A stretch of 64,000 nucleotides of DNA from Actinomycetes bacterium (GTDB lineage Bacteria; Actinomycetota; Actinomycetes; Actinomycetales; Microbacteriaceae), in the NCBI GenBank assembly GCA_029777095.1, contig JAKOTS010000111.1, positions 19,874-83,873 on the forward strand, written 5' to 3'. Below the pieces are notes generated by a model, which was given only the letters and a program-made list of their open reading frames with translations, was not told the origin of the DNA and made no database searches. Position 1 is the first letter of the stretch, and every line of letters begins with the position of its first letter. The position numbers were made by a program, and so were the translations under genes. This document shows, one piece after another, positions 10,301-18,948 of the stretch.

Positions 10301-10867
10301 GGCGAAAAAGTTGTCTTTGCCGAAAATGTCGCGAAACTCGGCTGCGGCATCGCGCGCGGCCTCGTACTGGCCGAGCCGGAGGCGGGTTTGCACCTCGCCG
10401 CCCACACAACCGGTGGTGGCGATCACCCCTTTTGAGTAGCGCTGGAGCAGCTCGCGGTCGATGCGCGGCTTGAAGTAGTAGCCCTCAATCGAGGCGAGCG
10501 ACGAGAGCCGGAAGAGGTTGTGCATGCCCGCGGTGTCTTCGGCGAGCAGGGTCATGTGCGTGTACGCACCCGATCCCGAGACGTCGTCGTCGTTCTGGTC
10601 TGGGCTCCCCCAGCGCACGCGGGTGCGGTCGGTGCGGTGTGTGCCGGGCGTGACGTACGCCTCCATGCCGATAATCGGCTTCACGCCCTGGGCCTGGGCC
10701 GCAGATGCGAATTCGAATGCCCCGAACGTGTTGCCGTGGTCGGTCATCGCGATGGCCGGCTGACCCTCCTGGGCCACGGCCTCCATCAGCGGTTTGATAC
10801 GTGCGGCGCCGTCAAGCATCGAGTATTCGCTGTGTACGTGCAGGTGAACGAAGGAGTCTGATGCCAC
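7349..10867 (-). CDS. dnaE: DNA polymerase III subunit alpha
   Basis: Replicative polymerase catalytic subunit of 1172 residues, the normal length. Order of domains: PHP domain at the N-terminus (HLHVHSEYSMLDGA), polymerase core with the catalytic aspartates in MPDFDIDFDD, helix-hairpin-helix region (KAGGFDSM), and an OB-fold near the C-terminus (DGDQVTVAGLITSVQ). Start is the GTG at 10867, 6 nt downstream of a TAGGCT -10 box, so the message is probably leaderless. It ends 64 bp before hisD. Confidence 0.97.
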   Translation of the reverse strand: MASDSFVHLHVHSEYSMLDGAARIKPLMEAVAQEGQPAIAMTDHGNTFGAFEFASAAQAQGVKPIIGMEAYVTPGTHRTDRTRVRWGSPDQNDDDVSGSGAYTHMTLLAEDTAGMHNLFRLSSLASIEGYYFKPRIDRELLQRYSKGVIATTGCVGGEVQTRLRLGQYEAARDAAAEFRDIFGKDNFFAEVMDHGIHVERKIQSEMYRLAKDLDLPLLATNDLHYTHAHDAKAHSALLCVQSGSTLDDPKRFKFDGEEFYLKSAAQMRQIFRDYPDACDNTLLVAERSNVKFDTETSYMPKFPVPEGESEQSWFVKEVELGLYVRYPKGIPDDVRAQAEYETGVIVQMGFPGYFLVVADFIRWAKENGIRVGPGRGSGAGSMAAYAMGITDLDPLQHGLIFERFLNPDRVSMPDFDIDFDDRRRGEVIQYVTEKYGTERVAQIVTYGTIKAKQALKDASRVLGFPFGMGDKLTKAMPPMVMGKDMPLEGMFDKNHPRFKEASEFRMLIETDPEAKTVYDTAVGIENLKRQWGVHAAGVIMSSEPLIDIIPIMKREQDGQIVTQFDYPACESLGLIKMDFLGLRNLTIIDDALDNIAANRGEKLVLEDLTLDDEASYDLLSRGDTLGVFQLDGGPMRGLLRLMKPDNFEDISAVIALYRPGPMGADSHTNYALRKNALQPITPIHPELEEPLAEILSTSYGLIIYQEQVMAIAQKVAGFSLGQADILRRAMGKKKKSELDKQYAGFRQGMNDNGFSDAAVETLWEILLPFSDYAFNKAHSAAYGLISYWTAYLKAHYPAEYMAALLTSVGDSKDKMAIYLNECRRMGIQVMPPDVSQSIKYFAAVGDDIRFGLGAVRNVGTNVVDGIVSAREGEPYTSFHDFLARVPAHVANKRTVESLIKAGGFDSMGDSRRALMEIHEDATEAAVDVKRKAATGAIGFDFDSLYDEAEEPQPAKVPERPEWTKKDKLAFEREMLGLYVSDHPLAGLEAPLAKHASISIQELLTSDDVQDGDQVTVAGLITSVQHRVAKSSGNPYGMITVEDFSGEVTLMFMGKVYQEFSSILIGDSLLVARGRVSRRDDGLNLHAQAAFVPDVGSMDAAGPLTLSVPDHRATEQTMGELAQVLRRHTGDTEVRLRLYKGQMAKVFEVPMPVRVTADLYGDLKGLLGPQCLA

Positions 10868-10873
10868 CAGATC

Positions 10874-10879
10874 AGCCTA
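10874..10879 (-). promoter_or_regulatory. -10 box (TAGGCT) giving a leaderless dnaE transcript
   Basis: Minus-strand TAGGCT, then GATCTG, then the GTG start. A transcript begun 6-7 nt after the box would start at the start codon. Confidence 0.55.
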
Positions 10880-10884
10880 CCTCC

Positions 10885-10923
10885 GCACACTGGGAGCGAC
10901 CCCGAGGGGCGCTCCCAGTGTGC
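10885..10923. terminator. GC-rich hairpin between dnaE and the CU044-like gene
   Basis: Inverted repeat GCACACTGGGAGCG...CGCTCCCAGTGTGC around an inner CCCC/GGGG pair. No T-run follows, so a terminator role is likely but not certain. It lies downstream of the sigma factor/CU044 unit and upstream of the dnaE promoter. Confidence 0.6.
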
Positions 10924-10954
10924 CCGCCTGCGCGGGTTGTTCTGCCGTTCCGCG

Positions 10955-11992
10955 CTAACGCGCGGGTACGACCGCAGTGTCGGGAAGCGCGTCGATGATC
11001 GAGACCGCCACGCGGCTTGACCAGCGATCGCTGTCAAGGTTTCCGCGCCCCACCAACAGGCCCGTGGTGGTGTCAATATCGATCGTCTCCATCCAGTCGC
11101 TTTCGCCACCCTCGGGGTACGCGACTGTCGTGATGTTGCCGTCGACGCCGACGACCTTCGTGCCCTCCATGAGCGCCAGCGCACGGAACATTGCTGCCCG
11201 CAGATCTGCCGGCGCGAGGTTGAACGTCTCCGGTTCGGTGAACTTCGGCGGCGGGCATGGCGCCAGCGCGACAGGCTCGTAGTCGTGCACCCACTGGGCA
11301 AGAGCCCGGGGATCGCGCGGCATCTCGTCGACGTAGCAAGCGAGCCCATCTACCGCGAACGTGCGCGCCTCGCCATCGACGAGTGGCGCGTCTGGTTCGG
11401 TATACCGGCCACCGGGGAAGACCTCGATGTCGAGGCCCGACCCAATGCGCTCGCTCACAAGTGCGGGTCGGGCCGCCTCAGCGTTCGGGCCAGAGACACT
11501 CAGCACTTCGAACGATTCGTCGTAGTCACGCACCCAGTCGCCGGAACGATCGGCGGGGACGTACAGCGAACGGCTCTGCACGACGGTTGCCTCTGTCTCT
11601 GCAGGGCGACTGTCCCACCATCCACCCCCCGCTTGCGACGCATCCGGCGCCCACCCCAGGCGATACGTCGAGGTCTCCTCGATCCGGATGTACTGCCCGG
11701 GTTTCGGTGTCATCGCGACGGTTGTGAGGGTCGTATCGGCGGCCCGCTCGAACACCTCAGCAGCCGCCGGCAACGCGCCACCAGGTCCGGCGACCATCCC
11801 GATGACAACCGCCGCGGCCGCGCTCGCCGCCACCAGCCCGGCCACGCCGATCCACCGGCGATTCCTGCGCACCGCTCGTGGTTCGTCCCGCGCGATCTCC
11901 CGCAGAAGTGCATGTCGTGCATCGTTCAACTGCGTTTCGGTGAGGGCTGGGGCATCCGCCGCCAGGTCACGCACGCGATCCAAGAGGTCCAT
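10955..11992 (-). CDS. CU044_5270-like membrane protein, probable partner of the ECF sigma factor
   Basis: A 345-residue protein with a charged cytosolic N-terminus, one transmembrane helix (about residues 48-68) and a large extracytoplasmic domain. It resembles proteins labelled CU044_5270 family, which often sit behind ECF sigma genes. Start is the ATG at 11992 with GGAGGAG 5 nt upstream; the track's longer start adds MERRRP. It overlaps the sigma gene's 3' end by 26 bp. The architecture suggests an anti-sigma or signal-sensing role, but no zinc-binding anti-sigma HxxxCxxC motif is visible. Confidence 0.82.
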   Translation of the reverse strand: MDLLDRVRDLAADAPALTETQLNDARHALLREIARDEPRAVRRNRRWIGVAGLVAASAAAAVVIGMVAGPGGALPAAAEVFERAADTTLTTVAMTPKPGQYIRIEETSTYRLGWAPDASQAGGGWWDSRPAETEATVVQSRSLYVPADRSGDWVRDYDESFEVLSVSGPNAEAARPALVSERIGSGLDIEVFPGGRYTEPDAPLVDGEARTFAVDGLACYVDEMPRDPRALAQWVHDYEPVALAPCPPPKFTEPETFNLAPADLRAAMFRALALMEGTKVVGVDGNITTVAYPEGGESDWMETIDIDTTTGLLVGRGNLDSDRWSSRVAVSIIDALPDTAVVPAR

Positions 11993-12572
11993 CGGCCTCC
12001 TCCTTTCCAATCCAGGTCAACCGGGCGGCAGAGTGCGATCCCGGCGGCGCGAGCTTTCGGCGAACCCGATTCAGGCGCGAACGTACCGTGCCAACCGGGA
12101 CCCCCAAGGCGACAGCAATCTCTTCATACGTCAGGTCGCCCCAGGCGTAGAGCAGGAGCGTTTCACGGTCGCGCGCGGCCAACGCCGCGATTCGCGGCGC
12201 AAGCGCACGCACCGCCGCCGAGGCATCCGCCCGCCCACCCGCTGCGTCGATGGCACCGTCGCTCGTGTGCTCGCCGCGAGAGATGGATGCCGCAACCGAC
12301 CGCCACTGCGCAGCCTCCTGCGCGTGGTGCTTCTTGATGATGCGCGAGGCGATGCCCAGCAGCCATGGCTTGGCCGAGGCCCAGGTCGAATCGAAATCGG
12401 CGCGACGCCGAAACGCGACAAGGAAGGTCTCGCTCAGGATGTCTTCGGCTGCGTCGACCCCCACCCTTCGCGCCGCGAACGCACCGATGACTCGGGCGTG
12501 GCGTTCGAAGAGCTCGGCAAACGCGCCGGGGGTCTCGCGTGACGTCTCGAGAATCTCGCTGTCTGTACTCAC
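11967..12572 (-). CDS. RNA polymerase sigma factor, ECF-type (sigma-70 family)
   Basis: 201 residues. Region 2 is visible as AAEDILSETFLVAFRRR with a downstream WLLGIASRIIKKHH segment. Region 4 is the helix-turn-helix TYEEIAVALGVPVGTVRSRLNRVRRKL. Start is a GTG (GTG AGT ACA). No C-terminal extension domain is seen. It overlaps the CU044-like gene, so both are made from one message. The regulon is unknown. Confidence 0.92.
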   Translation of the reverse strand: MSTDSEILETSRETPGAFAELFERHARVIGAFAARRVGVDAAEDILSETFLVAFRRRADFDSTWASAKPWLLGIASRIIKKHHAQEAAQWRSVAASISRGEHTSDGAIDAAGGRADASAAVRALAPRIAALAARDRETLLLYAWGDLTYEEIAVALGVPVGTVRSRLNRVRRKLAPPGSHSAARLTWIGKEEADGPLGSRA

Positions 12573-12626
12573 ACCAGGTATTGCCTGTCTGGCCAGAAAC
12601 GGTTCACGCGAATCTGCGCGCGTACC

Positions 12627-13547
12627 CTATTCGGCGCGAAGCACGTCGAGCGCGTGCTGCAGGTCCTGCGAGTACGGCGCCTCGAAGCTCACCCATTCGC
12701 GGGTCGCGGGGTGAGTGAATGCGAGCTGCCGCGCGTGCAGCCATTGGCGTGTCAGCCCGAGGTGCGCCGCGACGGTTGGGTCGCTGCCATACAGCGGGTC
12801 GCCGACGCACGGATGCCGGTGCGCGGCCATGTGGACGCGAATCTGGTGCGTGCGCCCGGTCTCGAGATTGATTTCGAGCAGGGACGCCCCGCGAAATGCC
12901 TCGATCGTTTCGTAATGGGTCACCGAGTCTTTGCCCGTGGGCGTGACGGCAAACTTCCACGCGTGTGTGGGGTGCCGGCCGATGGGCGCATCGATGGTGC
13001 CGCGCAGCGGGTCGGGATGCCCCTGCACAACGGCGTGATAAATCTTCTTGACCTCGCGGTCTTTGAACGCGGCCTTCAGCCAGCTGTATGCCTGCTCGGT
13101 CTTGGCGACAACCATGAGGCCGCTCGTGCCGACGTCGAGGCGGTGCACGATGCCCGCACGTTCTGCGGCGCCGGAGGTTGCAATGCGAAAGCCTGCCGCA
13201 GCCAGTGCGCCCGGCACGGTTGGGCCTTCCCAACCGACGCTCGGGTGCGCGGCCACGCCGCTGGGCTTGTTGACGACGACGATGTCGTCGTCGTCGTACA
13301 CGATGCCGAGATCGGGAACCGCGATCGGCACGATCGTTGCCTCGCGCCGTGGCTGCCACGACACATCGAGCCAGCCGCCCGCGCTGAGGCGGTCGGATTT
13401 GCCGAGCGTGTGGCCGTCGAGCACCACACCGCCAGCCTCGGCGACCTCGGCAGCAAAGGTGCGCGAGAAGCCGAGGAGCTTGGCGAGACCGGCATCCACC
13501 CGCTGGCCCTCAAGGCCGTCGGGCACGGGCATTGAACGCGATTCCAT
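12627..13547 (-). CDS. rluD: 23S rRNA pseudouridine synthase, RluD family
   Basis: 306 residues: an N-terminal S4 RNA-binding domain ([22 protein letters not shown]) and the RluA/RluD catalytic domain with [11 protein letters not shown] (catalytic Asp). [11 protein letters not shown] is a second family signature. Family members modify helix 69 of 23S rRNA. It follows lspA by 4 bp, the usual lspA-rluD pairing. Target positions are inferred from family only; a second RluA-like enzyme lies at 60359. Confidence 0.93.
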   Translation of the reverse strand: MESRSMPVPDGLEGQRVDAGLAKLLGFSRTFAAEVAEAGGVVLDGHTLGKSDRLSAGGWLDVSWQPRREATIVPIAVPDLGIVYDDDDIVVVNKPSGVAAHPSVGWEGPTVPGALAAAGFRIATSGAAERAGIVHRLDVGTSGLMVVAKTEQAYSWLKAAFKDREVKKIYHAVVQGHPDPLRGTIDAPIGRHPTHAWKFAVTPTGKDSVTHYETIEAFRGASLLEINLETGRTHQIRVHMAAHRHPCVGDPLYGSDPTVAAHLGLTRQWLHARQLAFTHPATREWVSFEAPYSQDLQHALDVLRAE

Positions 13548-13551
13548 TGCG

Positions 13552-14190
13552 CTATCGCTGCGTTTCGGCGGCGCCGTCTGGGGCCGCTTCGCCGTCGTCA
13601 GCGACCGAGGCGGCGGTTCCGACGGTTGAGCCGCTCTTCGGCGGGCTCACCTGTCGTGTGCCATCAAGGTTGAAACCGCGAAGGACGAGGATCGCGACGA
13701 CGATCATGCTGCTGACGATGAACATGTCGGCGATGTTGTAGATCGCGGGCATCAGCCACGGCGTCGAGATGTAGTCGACCACGTGGCCGACGGGAAAACC
13801 GGGTTCGCGGAAGAGACGGTCGCTCAGGTTGCCGAGCACTCCGGCGAGCAGGAGCCCGAGGGTGATCGCCCACCCGCGCGAGCGGATGCGCCAGGCCACG
13901 ATCAGGATCGCGATCGCCACCGCCGCGAGGGCGATGGTGAACAGCCAGGTCACTCCGGAACCGAACGAGAACGCCGCACCCGGGTTGAACACCAGCTGGA
14001 AAATCAACACGTCGCCGAGAATCTTCACCGGCTCACCCGGAGGCAGCAGCTCGATGGCGAAGTGCTTTGCCACCTGATCGGCGGCCAGCCCGATCATCGC
14101 GAGAGCGACGATGATCGCGGCGGCCGCCCACCTGGCGTGCAGGTTCGGCGTTGCCGACTCCGATGCCGAAGCCGGTGAACGCTCTGCCAA
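13552..14190 (-). CDS. lspA: lipoprotein signal peptidase (signal peptidase II)
   Basis: Integral membrane aspartyl protease that removes lipoprotein signal peptides; the window holds at least one substrate, CtaC. Four transmembrane helices; catalytic Asp motifs are visible as [21 protein letters not shown] and VVDYISTPW...YNIADMFI. No ATG exists between the divIVA stop and the first helix, so I use the TTG at 14190, giving 212 residues (an N-terminal [16 protein letters not shown] tail). The C-terminal 35 residues are hydrophilic. The ORF-track start at 14676 is antisense/out of frame within divIVA. Confidence 0.9.
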   Translation of the reverse strand: MAERSPASASESATPNLHARWAAAAIIVALAMIGLAADQVAKHFAIELLPPGEPVKILGDVLIFQLVFNPGAAFSFGSGVTWLFTIALAAVAIAILIVAWRIRSRGWAITLGLLLAGVLGNLSDRLFREPGFPVGHVVDYISTPWLMPAIYNIADMFIVSSMIVVAILVLRGFNLDGTRQVSPPKSGSTVGTAASVADDGEAAPDGAAETQR

Positions 14191-14194
14191 GGTT

Positions 14195-14830
14195 CTAGAG
14201 GCCGATTGCCGACACCGGGGTCGAACCCGACGTGGCGGCGGTGGTCTCGAGGTCGCGCAGCTTGCCTTCGATGTACGAACGCAGCTGGGCGCGGTAGTCG
14301 CGCTCGAACTGACGAAGCTCGCTGATCCGCGACTCGAGCACGGTGCGCTCCTTGTCGAAGCGCTCGGTGATCTCGCGGGTGGTCTCTTCGGCGTCGGCAA
14401 CGAGGCGCGTCGCGGTTGCCTGGCCCTCGGCGATGAGCTCATCGCGCTTGGCCTGGCCCTCGGCGACGTGCTCGTCGTGCAGGCGCTGCGCGAGATCGAT
14501 GATCGAGGCGGAGGTGCTGACCGAGGACGCAACCGCGGGGGCTGCCTGCGGCACCTCGACGATGGGCTCTGCAACGGCCGGGACGGCCTCGACAACTGCA
14601 GCTTCTTCACCGGCAGATGCGGACTCAGCGTCGGCGTGCGCTGCGGGTGCGGCTTCGCCGGACTCGTAGGCCGCAAGCTTTGCCTTCAGTTCTTCGTTCT
14701 CGGCGATGACCTTGCGCCACTCGACAACAATCTCGTCAAGGAAGTCGTCGACCTCGTCCGGGTCAAAACCTTCCTTGAACCGTACGTGCTGAAACTGCTT
14801 GGTGACGACGTCTTCGGGGGTCAGTGCCAT
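14195..14830 (-). CDS. divIVA: DivIVA/Wag31 cell-pole scaffold protein
   Basis: 211 residues. The N-terminal DivIVA domain (MALTPEDVVTKQFQHVRFKEGFDPDEVDDFLDEI) binds curved membrane. A coiled coil follows, interrupted by an Ala/Glu-rich linker at about residues 58-110, then a second long coiled coil (HDEHVAEGQAKRDELIAEGQ). It organises polar growth in actinobacteria and is a known Ser/Thr kinase target in the family. Start ATG at 14830 follows GAGGA; the track's MIQRTRA extension lacks support. Near sepF and ftsZ as usual. Confidence 0.95.
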   Translation of the reverse strand: MALTPEDVVTKQFQHVRFKEGFDPDEVDDFLDEIVVEWRKVIAENEELKAKLAAYESGEAAPAAHADAESASAGEEAAVVEAVPAVAEPIVEVPQAAPAVASSVSTSASIIDLAQRLHDEHVAEGQAKRDELIAEGQATATRLVADAEETTREITERFDKERTVLESRISELRQFERDYRAQLRSYIEGKLRDLETTAATSGSTPVSAIGL

Positions 14831-14915
14831 TGCTCTCGTCCTCTGTATCAATCGATCGGTGAGATGAGTGGATGCGTCACGCCAAACGCGCGACGAGCCA
14901 AAATTGGATCAACCC

Positions 14916-14921
14916 AGCATA
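14916..14921 (-). promoter_or_regulatory. putative -10 box (TATGCT) of divIVA
   Basis: Minus-strand TATGCT in the 104 bp gap between yggT and divIVA, about 85 nt from the ATG. The gap suggests divIVA can be transcribed separately from the ftsZ unit. Confidence 0.35.
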
Positions 14922-14934
14922 ACCCCGTGCGGAA

Positions 14935-15234
14935 TCAGCCCGCGAGGGCGCGCGTCACTGCCATGAGCACAAACACGAGCATCATGGTCAGCGCGAACGC
15001 GAAATCGATGGCAATCCCACCGATGCGCAGGGCAGGAATAAAGCGCCGGATCAGCTTAATTGGCGGATCGGTGACGGTAAACACCACTTCGGCCGCGATG
15101 AGGGTCGCACCTTTCGGGCGCCATTCGCGATTGAACATCGGGATGTATTCCAACACCAAGCGAGCAAGCAGCACCAGCACGTAGAGAAACAGCAGTGCGT
15201 TCAGCACCGCCGCGATCAGGCGGACGGCTTCCAC
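14935..15234 (-). CDS. YggT family membrane protein
   Basis: A 99-residue protein with two transmembrane helices (about 5-27 and 73-95) and the family segment YIPMFNREWRPKG...TDPPIKLIRRFIP. YggT proteins occur between sepF and divIVA in many Gram-positive bacteria; a role in division or osmotic balance is suggested but not settled. Start is the GTG at 15234, 7 bp after the sepF stop; the track's start lies inside sepF. Confidence 0.9.
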   Translation of the reverse strand: MEAVRLIAAVLNALLFLYVLVLLARLVLEYIPMFNREWRPKGATLIAAEVVFTVTDPPIKLIRRFIPALRIGGIAIDFAFALTMMLVFVLMAVTRALAG

Positions 15235-15241
15235 GCGGAGC

Positions 15242-15721
15242 CTATGACTGCGAGAACGGTGCCGAATCTGAGTCGGCTTGCGCGATCGCGCCGTCCCCAG
15301 AAATCGCAACGTGCTCGGGCGAAAGCAGGAACACCTTGCTCGTCACACGCTCGATGCGGCCGTGCAGGCCGAGCGACAGGCCGCTAGCGAAGTCGATGAG
15401 ACGACGCGCATCACCATCACTCATCTGCGAAAGATTGATGATGACCGGCACGCCCTCGCGGAACGACTCGGCGATCATCTGCGCGTCGCGGTACTGCTTT
15501 GGGTGCACCGTGAGGATCTCGCTCAGCGCGCTGGCAGCGGGCTGGCGCACGACGGCGGGGCGACGCAACGGCGTCACGGGAGCCTTCGTCTCGACGACCT
15601 CTGCGCGCGTGCTCGTGCTTGTGCTGCGCTGCACGGGCGCGGCAGGCGCCTCTTCCTGATAGACCTGCTCTTCATCGGCAAGGCCCAGGTAGACCATGGT
15701 CTTCTTCAGGGGGTTCGACAT
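15242..15721 (-). CDS. sepF: cell division protein SepF
   Basis: 159 residues. An N-terminal amphipathic segment ([17 protein letters not shown]) tethers to membrane; a variable linker runs to about residue 65; the C-terminal domain ([22 protein letters not shown]...[16 protein letters not shown]) binds the FtsZ C-terminal tail. In bacteria without ftsA, as here, SepF is the membrane anchor for FtsZ. It lies between yggS and yggT. Confidence 0.96.
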   Translation of the reverse strand: MSNPLKKTMVYLGLADEEQVYQEEAPAAPVQRSTSTSTRAEVVETKAPVTPLRRPAVVRQPAASALSEILTVHPKQYRDAQMIAESFREGVPVIINLSQMSDGDARRLIDFASGLSLGLHGRIERVTSKVFLLSPEHVAISGDGAIAQADSDSAPFSQS

Positions 15722-15748
15722 CGCGTTCTCCGTTCGCTTAGTTCGAGA

Positions 15749-16468
15749 TTAACCGTGCAGGGGGCGATTGCCCGTGATTGCCGATCCGATTCTTAGGTGT
15801 GTCGCGCCTTCTGCGATGGCATCTTCGAAGTCGGCAGTCATGCCGGCCGAGATCCACCCGGCATCCGGCACGACTGTACGAAGTCGCGCCGAGAGCGCAC
15901 CGACCCGCGCGAATGCACGTCGCGGCTCTTCTTCGAGCGGTGCCACCGCCATGATTCCGCGCAGGCGCAGAGTGGATGCCGCAGCAACCTGCTCTGCGAG
16001 TGCTTCGAGCTCGTCGGGCACCACGCCACCCCGGCCCGGGTCGTCGGTGAGGTTGACCTGGAGCAGGACGTCGAGCACGGGGTCGGAACCGGGGGCCGCG
16101 GCATCCAGCGCCGTCACAAGACGTGCACGATCAACACTGTGCACGGCATCGGCGGCCGCGCGAATTTGGCGCCCCTTGTTTGTCTGCGCCTGGCCCACGA
16201 AGTGCCAGCGCACGCCCGCGAGCGTTGCGTCGTCGGCGAGCTCGGCGCGCTTCGCGGTGAGTTCTTGCTGGCGGTTCTCGGCGACATCGCGCACGCCGAG
16301 CGCCGCGAGATCGTGAACGAGCGACGCCGGATGAAATTTCGTGACCACGATACGGGTGATGTGCTCGGACTCACGCCCGGCACGCCGTGCCGCATCGGCC
16401 ACGCGCTCGTCGATGGCGGCGAGCCGCTCCGCAAGGGAGGGCCCGCCACCTGACGACAGGGTGTTCAC
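15749..16468 (-). CDS. yggS: PLP homeostasis protein, YggS family
   Basis: 239 residues; a pyridoxal-phosphate-binding TIM barrel without known enzymatic activity that balances PLP and amino acid pools. PLP-Lys region is VVTKFHPAS; other motifs are ENRQQEL, WHFVGQAQTNKGR, LQVNLTDDP and ISAGMTADFEDAIAEG. The start is 2 bp after the ftsZ stop, giving tight coupling. Its place after ftsZ is conserved across actinobacteria. Confidence 0.95.
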   Translation of the reverse strand: MNTLSSGGGPSLAERLAAIDERVADAARRAGRESEHITRIVVTKFHPASLVHDLAALGVRDVAENRQQELTAKRAELADDATLAGVRWHFVGQAQTNKGRQIRAAADAVHSVDRARLVTALDAAAPGSDPVLDVLLQVNLTDDPGRGGVVPDELEALAEQVAAASTLRLRGIMAVAPLEEEPRRAFARVGALSARLRTVVPDAGWISAGMTADFEDAIAEGATHLRIGSAITGNRPLHG

Positions 16469-16470
16469 GC

Positions 16471-17655
16471 CTACTTCAAGAAGTCGGGGACGTCGAGGTC
16501 ACCGTCGTCGAAGCCTGCGTCGAAACCCGTTGCATCGTTGATCGGCGCGGTGTGTGCTGTGCCGTGTGCGCCGGCACCCACCGAGACGGGTTCGCGCTCG
16601 ATCTTGACTGGGGGCGCCTCGCCGCTCTCGGTCGTAGCGTCGACCTGCGGTGTCGCCACGGCCGGTGCCGCCTGCGCGAGCGCCGGCACGTCGATGCGAG
16701 CCGAAGGCTCACCACCGTCGAACCCCGCGGCGATCACCGTGACGCGCACCTCGTCGCCGAGCGTGTCGTCGATGACCGTTCCGAAGATGATGTTCGCTTC
16801 GGGGTGCGCGGCTTCCTTGACCAGCTGGGCCGCATCGTTGATCTCGAAGATGCCAAGGTTTGAGCCACCCTGGATCGACAGCAGCACGCCGTGCGCACCC
16901 TCGATCGAGGCCTCGAGTAGCGGCGATTCGACGGCGAGCTCGGCAGCCTTGATTGCACGGTCTGCACCTCGGGCAGAACCGATACCCATGAGCGCCGAGC
17001 CAGCGCCCTGCATGACCGACTTCACGTCGGCGAAGTCGAGGTTGATGAGACCCGGGGTCGTGATCAGGTCGGTGATGCCCTGCACACCGGCGAGGAGCAC
17101 CTGGTCGGCCGTGGCAAACGCTTCGATCATCGAGATGCCGCGATCGCTAATCTCGAGAAGGCGGTCGTTCGGCACCACGATGAGGGTGTCGACCTCTTCC
17201 TTCAGCTTTGCAACGCCCAGCTCGGCCTGGCTCTGACGGCGACGACCCTCGAACGAGAACGGCTTGGTGACGACACCGATTGTCAGCGCGCCGATCGACT
17301 TTGCGATGCGTGCCACCACAGGGGCGCCACCGGTACCGGTACCACCGCCCTCACCGGCGGTCACGAACACCATGTCGGCGCCCGCGAGCGCCTCTTCGAT
17401 CTCTTCAGCGTGGTCTTCGGCTGCGCGGCGACCCACCTCGGGGTCGGCACCGGCGCCGAGCCCGCGCGTGAGCTCGCGACCGACGTCGAGCTTGACGTCT
17501 GCGTCACTCATCAACAACGCCTGCGCGTCGGTGTTGATGGCGATGAACTCAACGCCGCGCAGACCAAGATCGATCATCCGGTTGACGGCGTTCACGCCAC
17601 CGCCGCCCACGCCGACGACCTTGATAACGGCGAGGTAATTCTGGTTTGCGGTCAT
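16471..17655 (-). CDS. ftsZ: cell division protein FtsZ
   Basis: Tubulin-like GTPase that forms the division ring; 394 residues. The tubulin signature GGGTGTG is at residues 103-109. The linker after about residue 320 is short and acidic, and the C-terminal peptide DLDVPDFLK is the docking site for SepF and FtsW. Start ATG at 17655 has GGAGGG 6 nt upstream; the ORF-track extension to 17880 enters the ftsQ region and is rejected. Two palindromes and low-GC DNA directly upstream mark a regulated promoter. Confidence 0.98.
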   Translation of the reverse strand: MTANQNYLAVIKVVGVGGGGVNAVNRMIDLGLRGVEFIAINTDAQALLMSDADVKLDVGRELTRGLGAGADPEVGRRAAEDHAEEIEEALAGADMVFVTAGEGGGTGTGGAPVVARIAKSIGALTIGVVTKPFSFEGRRRQSQAELGVAKLKEEVDTLIVVPNDRLLEISDRGISMIEAFATADQVLLAGVQGITDLITTPGLINLDFADVKSVMQGAGSALMGIGSARGADRAIKAAELAVESPLLEASIEGAHGVLLSIQGGSNLGIFEINDAAQLVKEAAHPEANIIFGTVIDDTLGDEVRVTVIAAGFDGGEPSARIDVPALAQAAPAVATPQVDATTESGEAPPVKIEREPVSVGAGAHGTAHTAPINDATGFDAGFDDGDLDVPDFLK

Positions 17656-17683
17656 GCCGGCCCTCCGTGGACTAAAACCTTCA

Positions 17684-17724
17684 ACCTCTACTAGAGGTGT
17701 AAAGAATTGCTCGGTATGCAATTC
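17684..17724 (-). promoter_or_regulatory. two adjacent palindromes in the ftsZ upstream region
   Basis: ACCTCTA-C-TAGAGGT (17684-17698) and GAATTGC-N7-GCAATTC (17704-17724), 5 bp apart, 29 bp upstream of the ftsZ ATG, in locally AT-rich DNA. Perfect arms suggest operator sites. A ftsR-like regulator gene lies at 52246; whether it binds here is untested. Confidence 0.6.
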
Positions 17725-17747
17725 CTGATTTGAAGGTATGCGGCGGC

Positions 17748-17770
17748 GCGCCCTCAGGCGGTGAGGGCGC
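17748..17770 (-). terminator. hairpin between ftsQ and ftsZ
   Basis: GCGCCCTCA-N5-TGAGGGCGC, 9-bp stem, 60 bp past the ftsQ stop. It lacks a T-run. It could terminate or attenuate read-through into ftsZ. Confidence 0.5.
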
Positions 17771-17830
17771 GGGCGTGTCGCAACATTCGCTCCGAGAATC
17801 GCGGCACCGAGCGGCACAACCCGCGTGGTT

Positions 17831-18946
17831 TTAGCGAATAACGATCGCGCCGGGCGACGACACGTCGTAAGACACGACACCCTCCGGGGGCATCTGCTGC
17901 ATTGCGGTCTCGAGCACGAGTGCCTTCAGCGCGGAGTCCTCAACACTCCCCCACACGATGCTGGCGTTGGCGTCGCCGAGCAACAGCGTGACATCGTCGC
18001 GTGTGGTCGCCGTGACACCGGTGACCCGTGCGCGGATCGAATCGGGCAGCGCCCGCATCACCAGCCCTGCCGATTCGAACGCCGCCGAGGAGGTGCCACC
18101 GCTGATTTGCAGGAGCGGCGCGCCAGCCGGCCGCTCCGGTGTGGTCTCAAGCACGACGCCCGCGCCGTCGACCAGCGAGAAGCCGGCCGGCCCCTGCAAC
18201 ACACCAATCGGCGTCCGCTCAACGACGCGCACGAGCAGCTCGTGCGGCGGTCGAGCTTCGATCTGGTAACTCTCTACCATCGGAAACTTCACCAGCGCCG
18301 CCTTGATCTCGCTCTCGTCGACCCGCGGCAGCGGCCGTCCAAGCTGATCCCCGACGGCAGACTCAAGGGTCGCGGCATCCAATCGCACGGCGCCCTCGAT
18401 AACAATCTTCTCGACCGCGAAGAGCGGGCTGTACGCGATCACCAGGGTCGCAACAACAAGGGCGATCATGGATGCCGCGGCCACCAGCCACCCGATCCGT
18501 CGGCGCCGCGAACGCACGGTGAAGCGCCGCACTTCGGAGCGCAAGACCCTGCGGCGTGCCCGCGCCGCGCGCCACACCTCGCGGAGCCCGGTGGGCGCCT
18601 CGCCCTCGCTCCTGGCCCCGCGCTCGCTCGGGTCGACCTCGCCCGGCGCAGTCACCGGGGGCTTTTTCGCGGCGATGAATGCCGAAGTGTTGGTTTCATT
18701 CGAAGCGCCGGTGCCGTTCGCAGTGTCGGTGCCATTCGCATCGCCGCTGTCGTTCGCAGCGGCGGCCTCGCCTCGCGCTTCGGCGTCCGCGGTGCTCGGC
18801 GTTTGACCCGGCTCGCGGGCCGGTTCGCCTGCGGGCCGCGAAGCCCGGCGGAGCGGGGGCGTGAGAGCGGGCGCGGGCGCGGCGATCGACTCCGCGGGCG
18901 TTGCCGGCCGATTGGTCTCCGCGGGCAGCGGCGTGGGCCGACGCAC
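17831..18946 (-). CDS. ftsQ: cell division protein FtsQ
   Basis: 371 residues with one transmembrane helix ([20 protein letters not shown], about 158-177). A long disordered cytosolic N-terminus comes before it, and a POTRA domain ([25 protein letters not shown]) and FtsQ beta domain after it. It bridges early and late divisome proteins. The first 150 residues contain a low-complexity NGT/NET stretch and run longer than many FtsQ N-termini. It follows murC by 2 bp. Confidence 0.93.
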   Translation of the reverse strand: MRRPTPLPAETNRPATPAESIAAPAPALTPPLRRASRPAGEPAREPGQTPSTADAEARGEAAAANDSGDANGTDTANGTGASNETNTSAFIAAKKPPVTAPGEVDPSERGARSEGEAPTGLREVWRAARARRRVLRSEVRRFTVRSRRRRIGWLVAAASMIALVVATLVIAYSPLFAVEKIVIEGAVRLDAATLESAVGDQLGRPLPRVDESEIKAALVKFPMVESYQIEARPPHELLVRVVERTPIGVLQGPAGFSLVDGAGVVLETTPERPAGAPLLQISGGTSSAAFESAGLVMRALPDSIRARVTGVTATTRDDVTLLLGDANASIVWGSVEDSALKALVLETAMQQMPPEGVVSYDVSSPGAIVIR

Positions 18947-18948
18947 GA

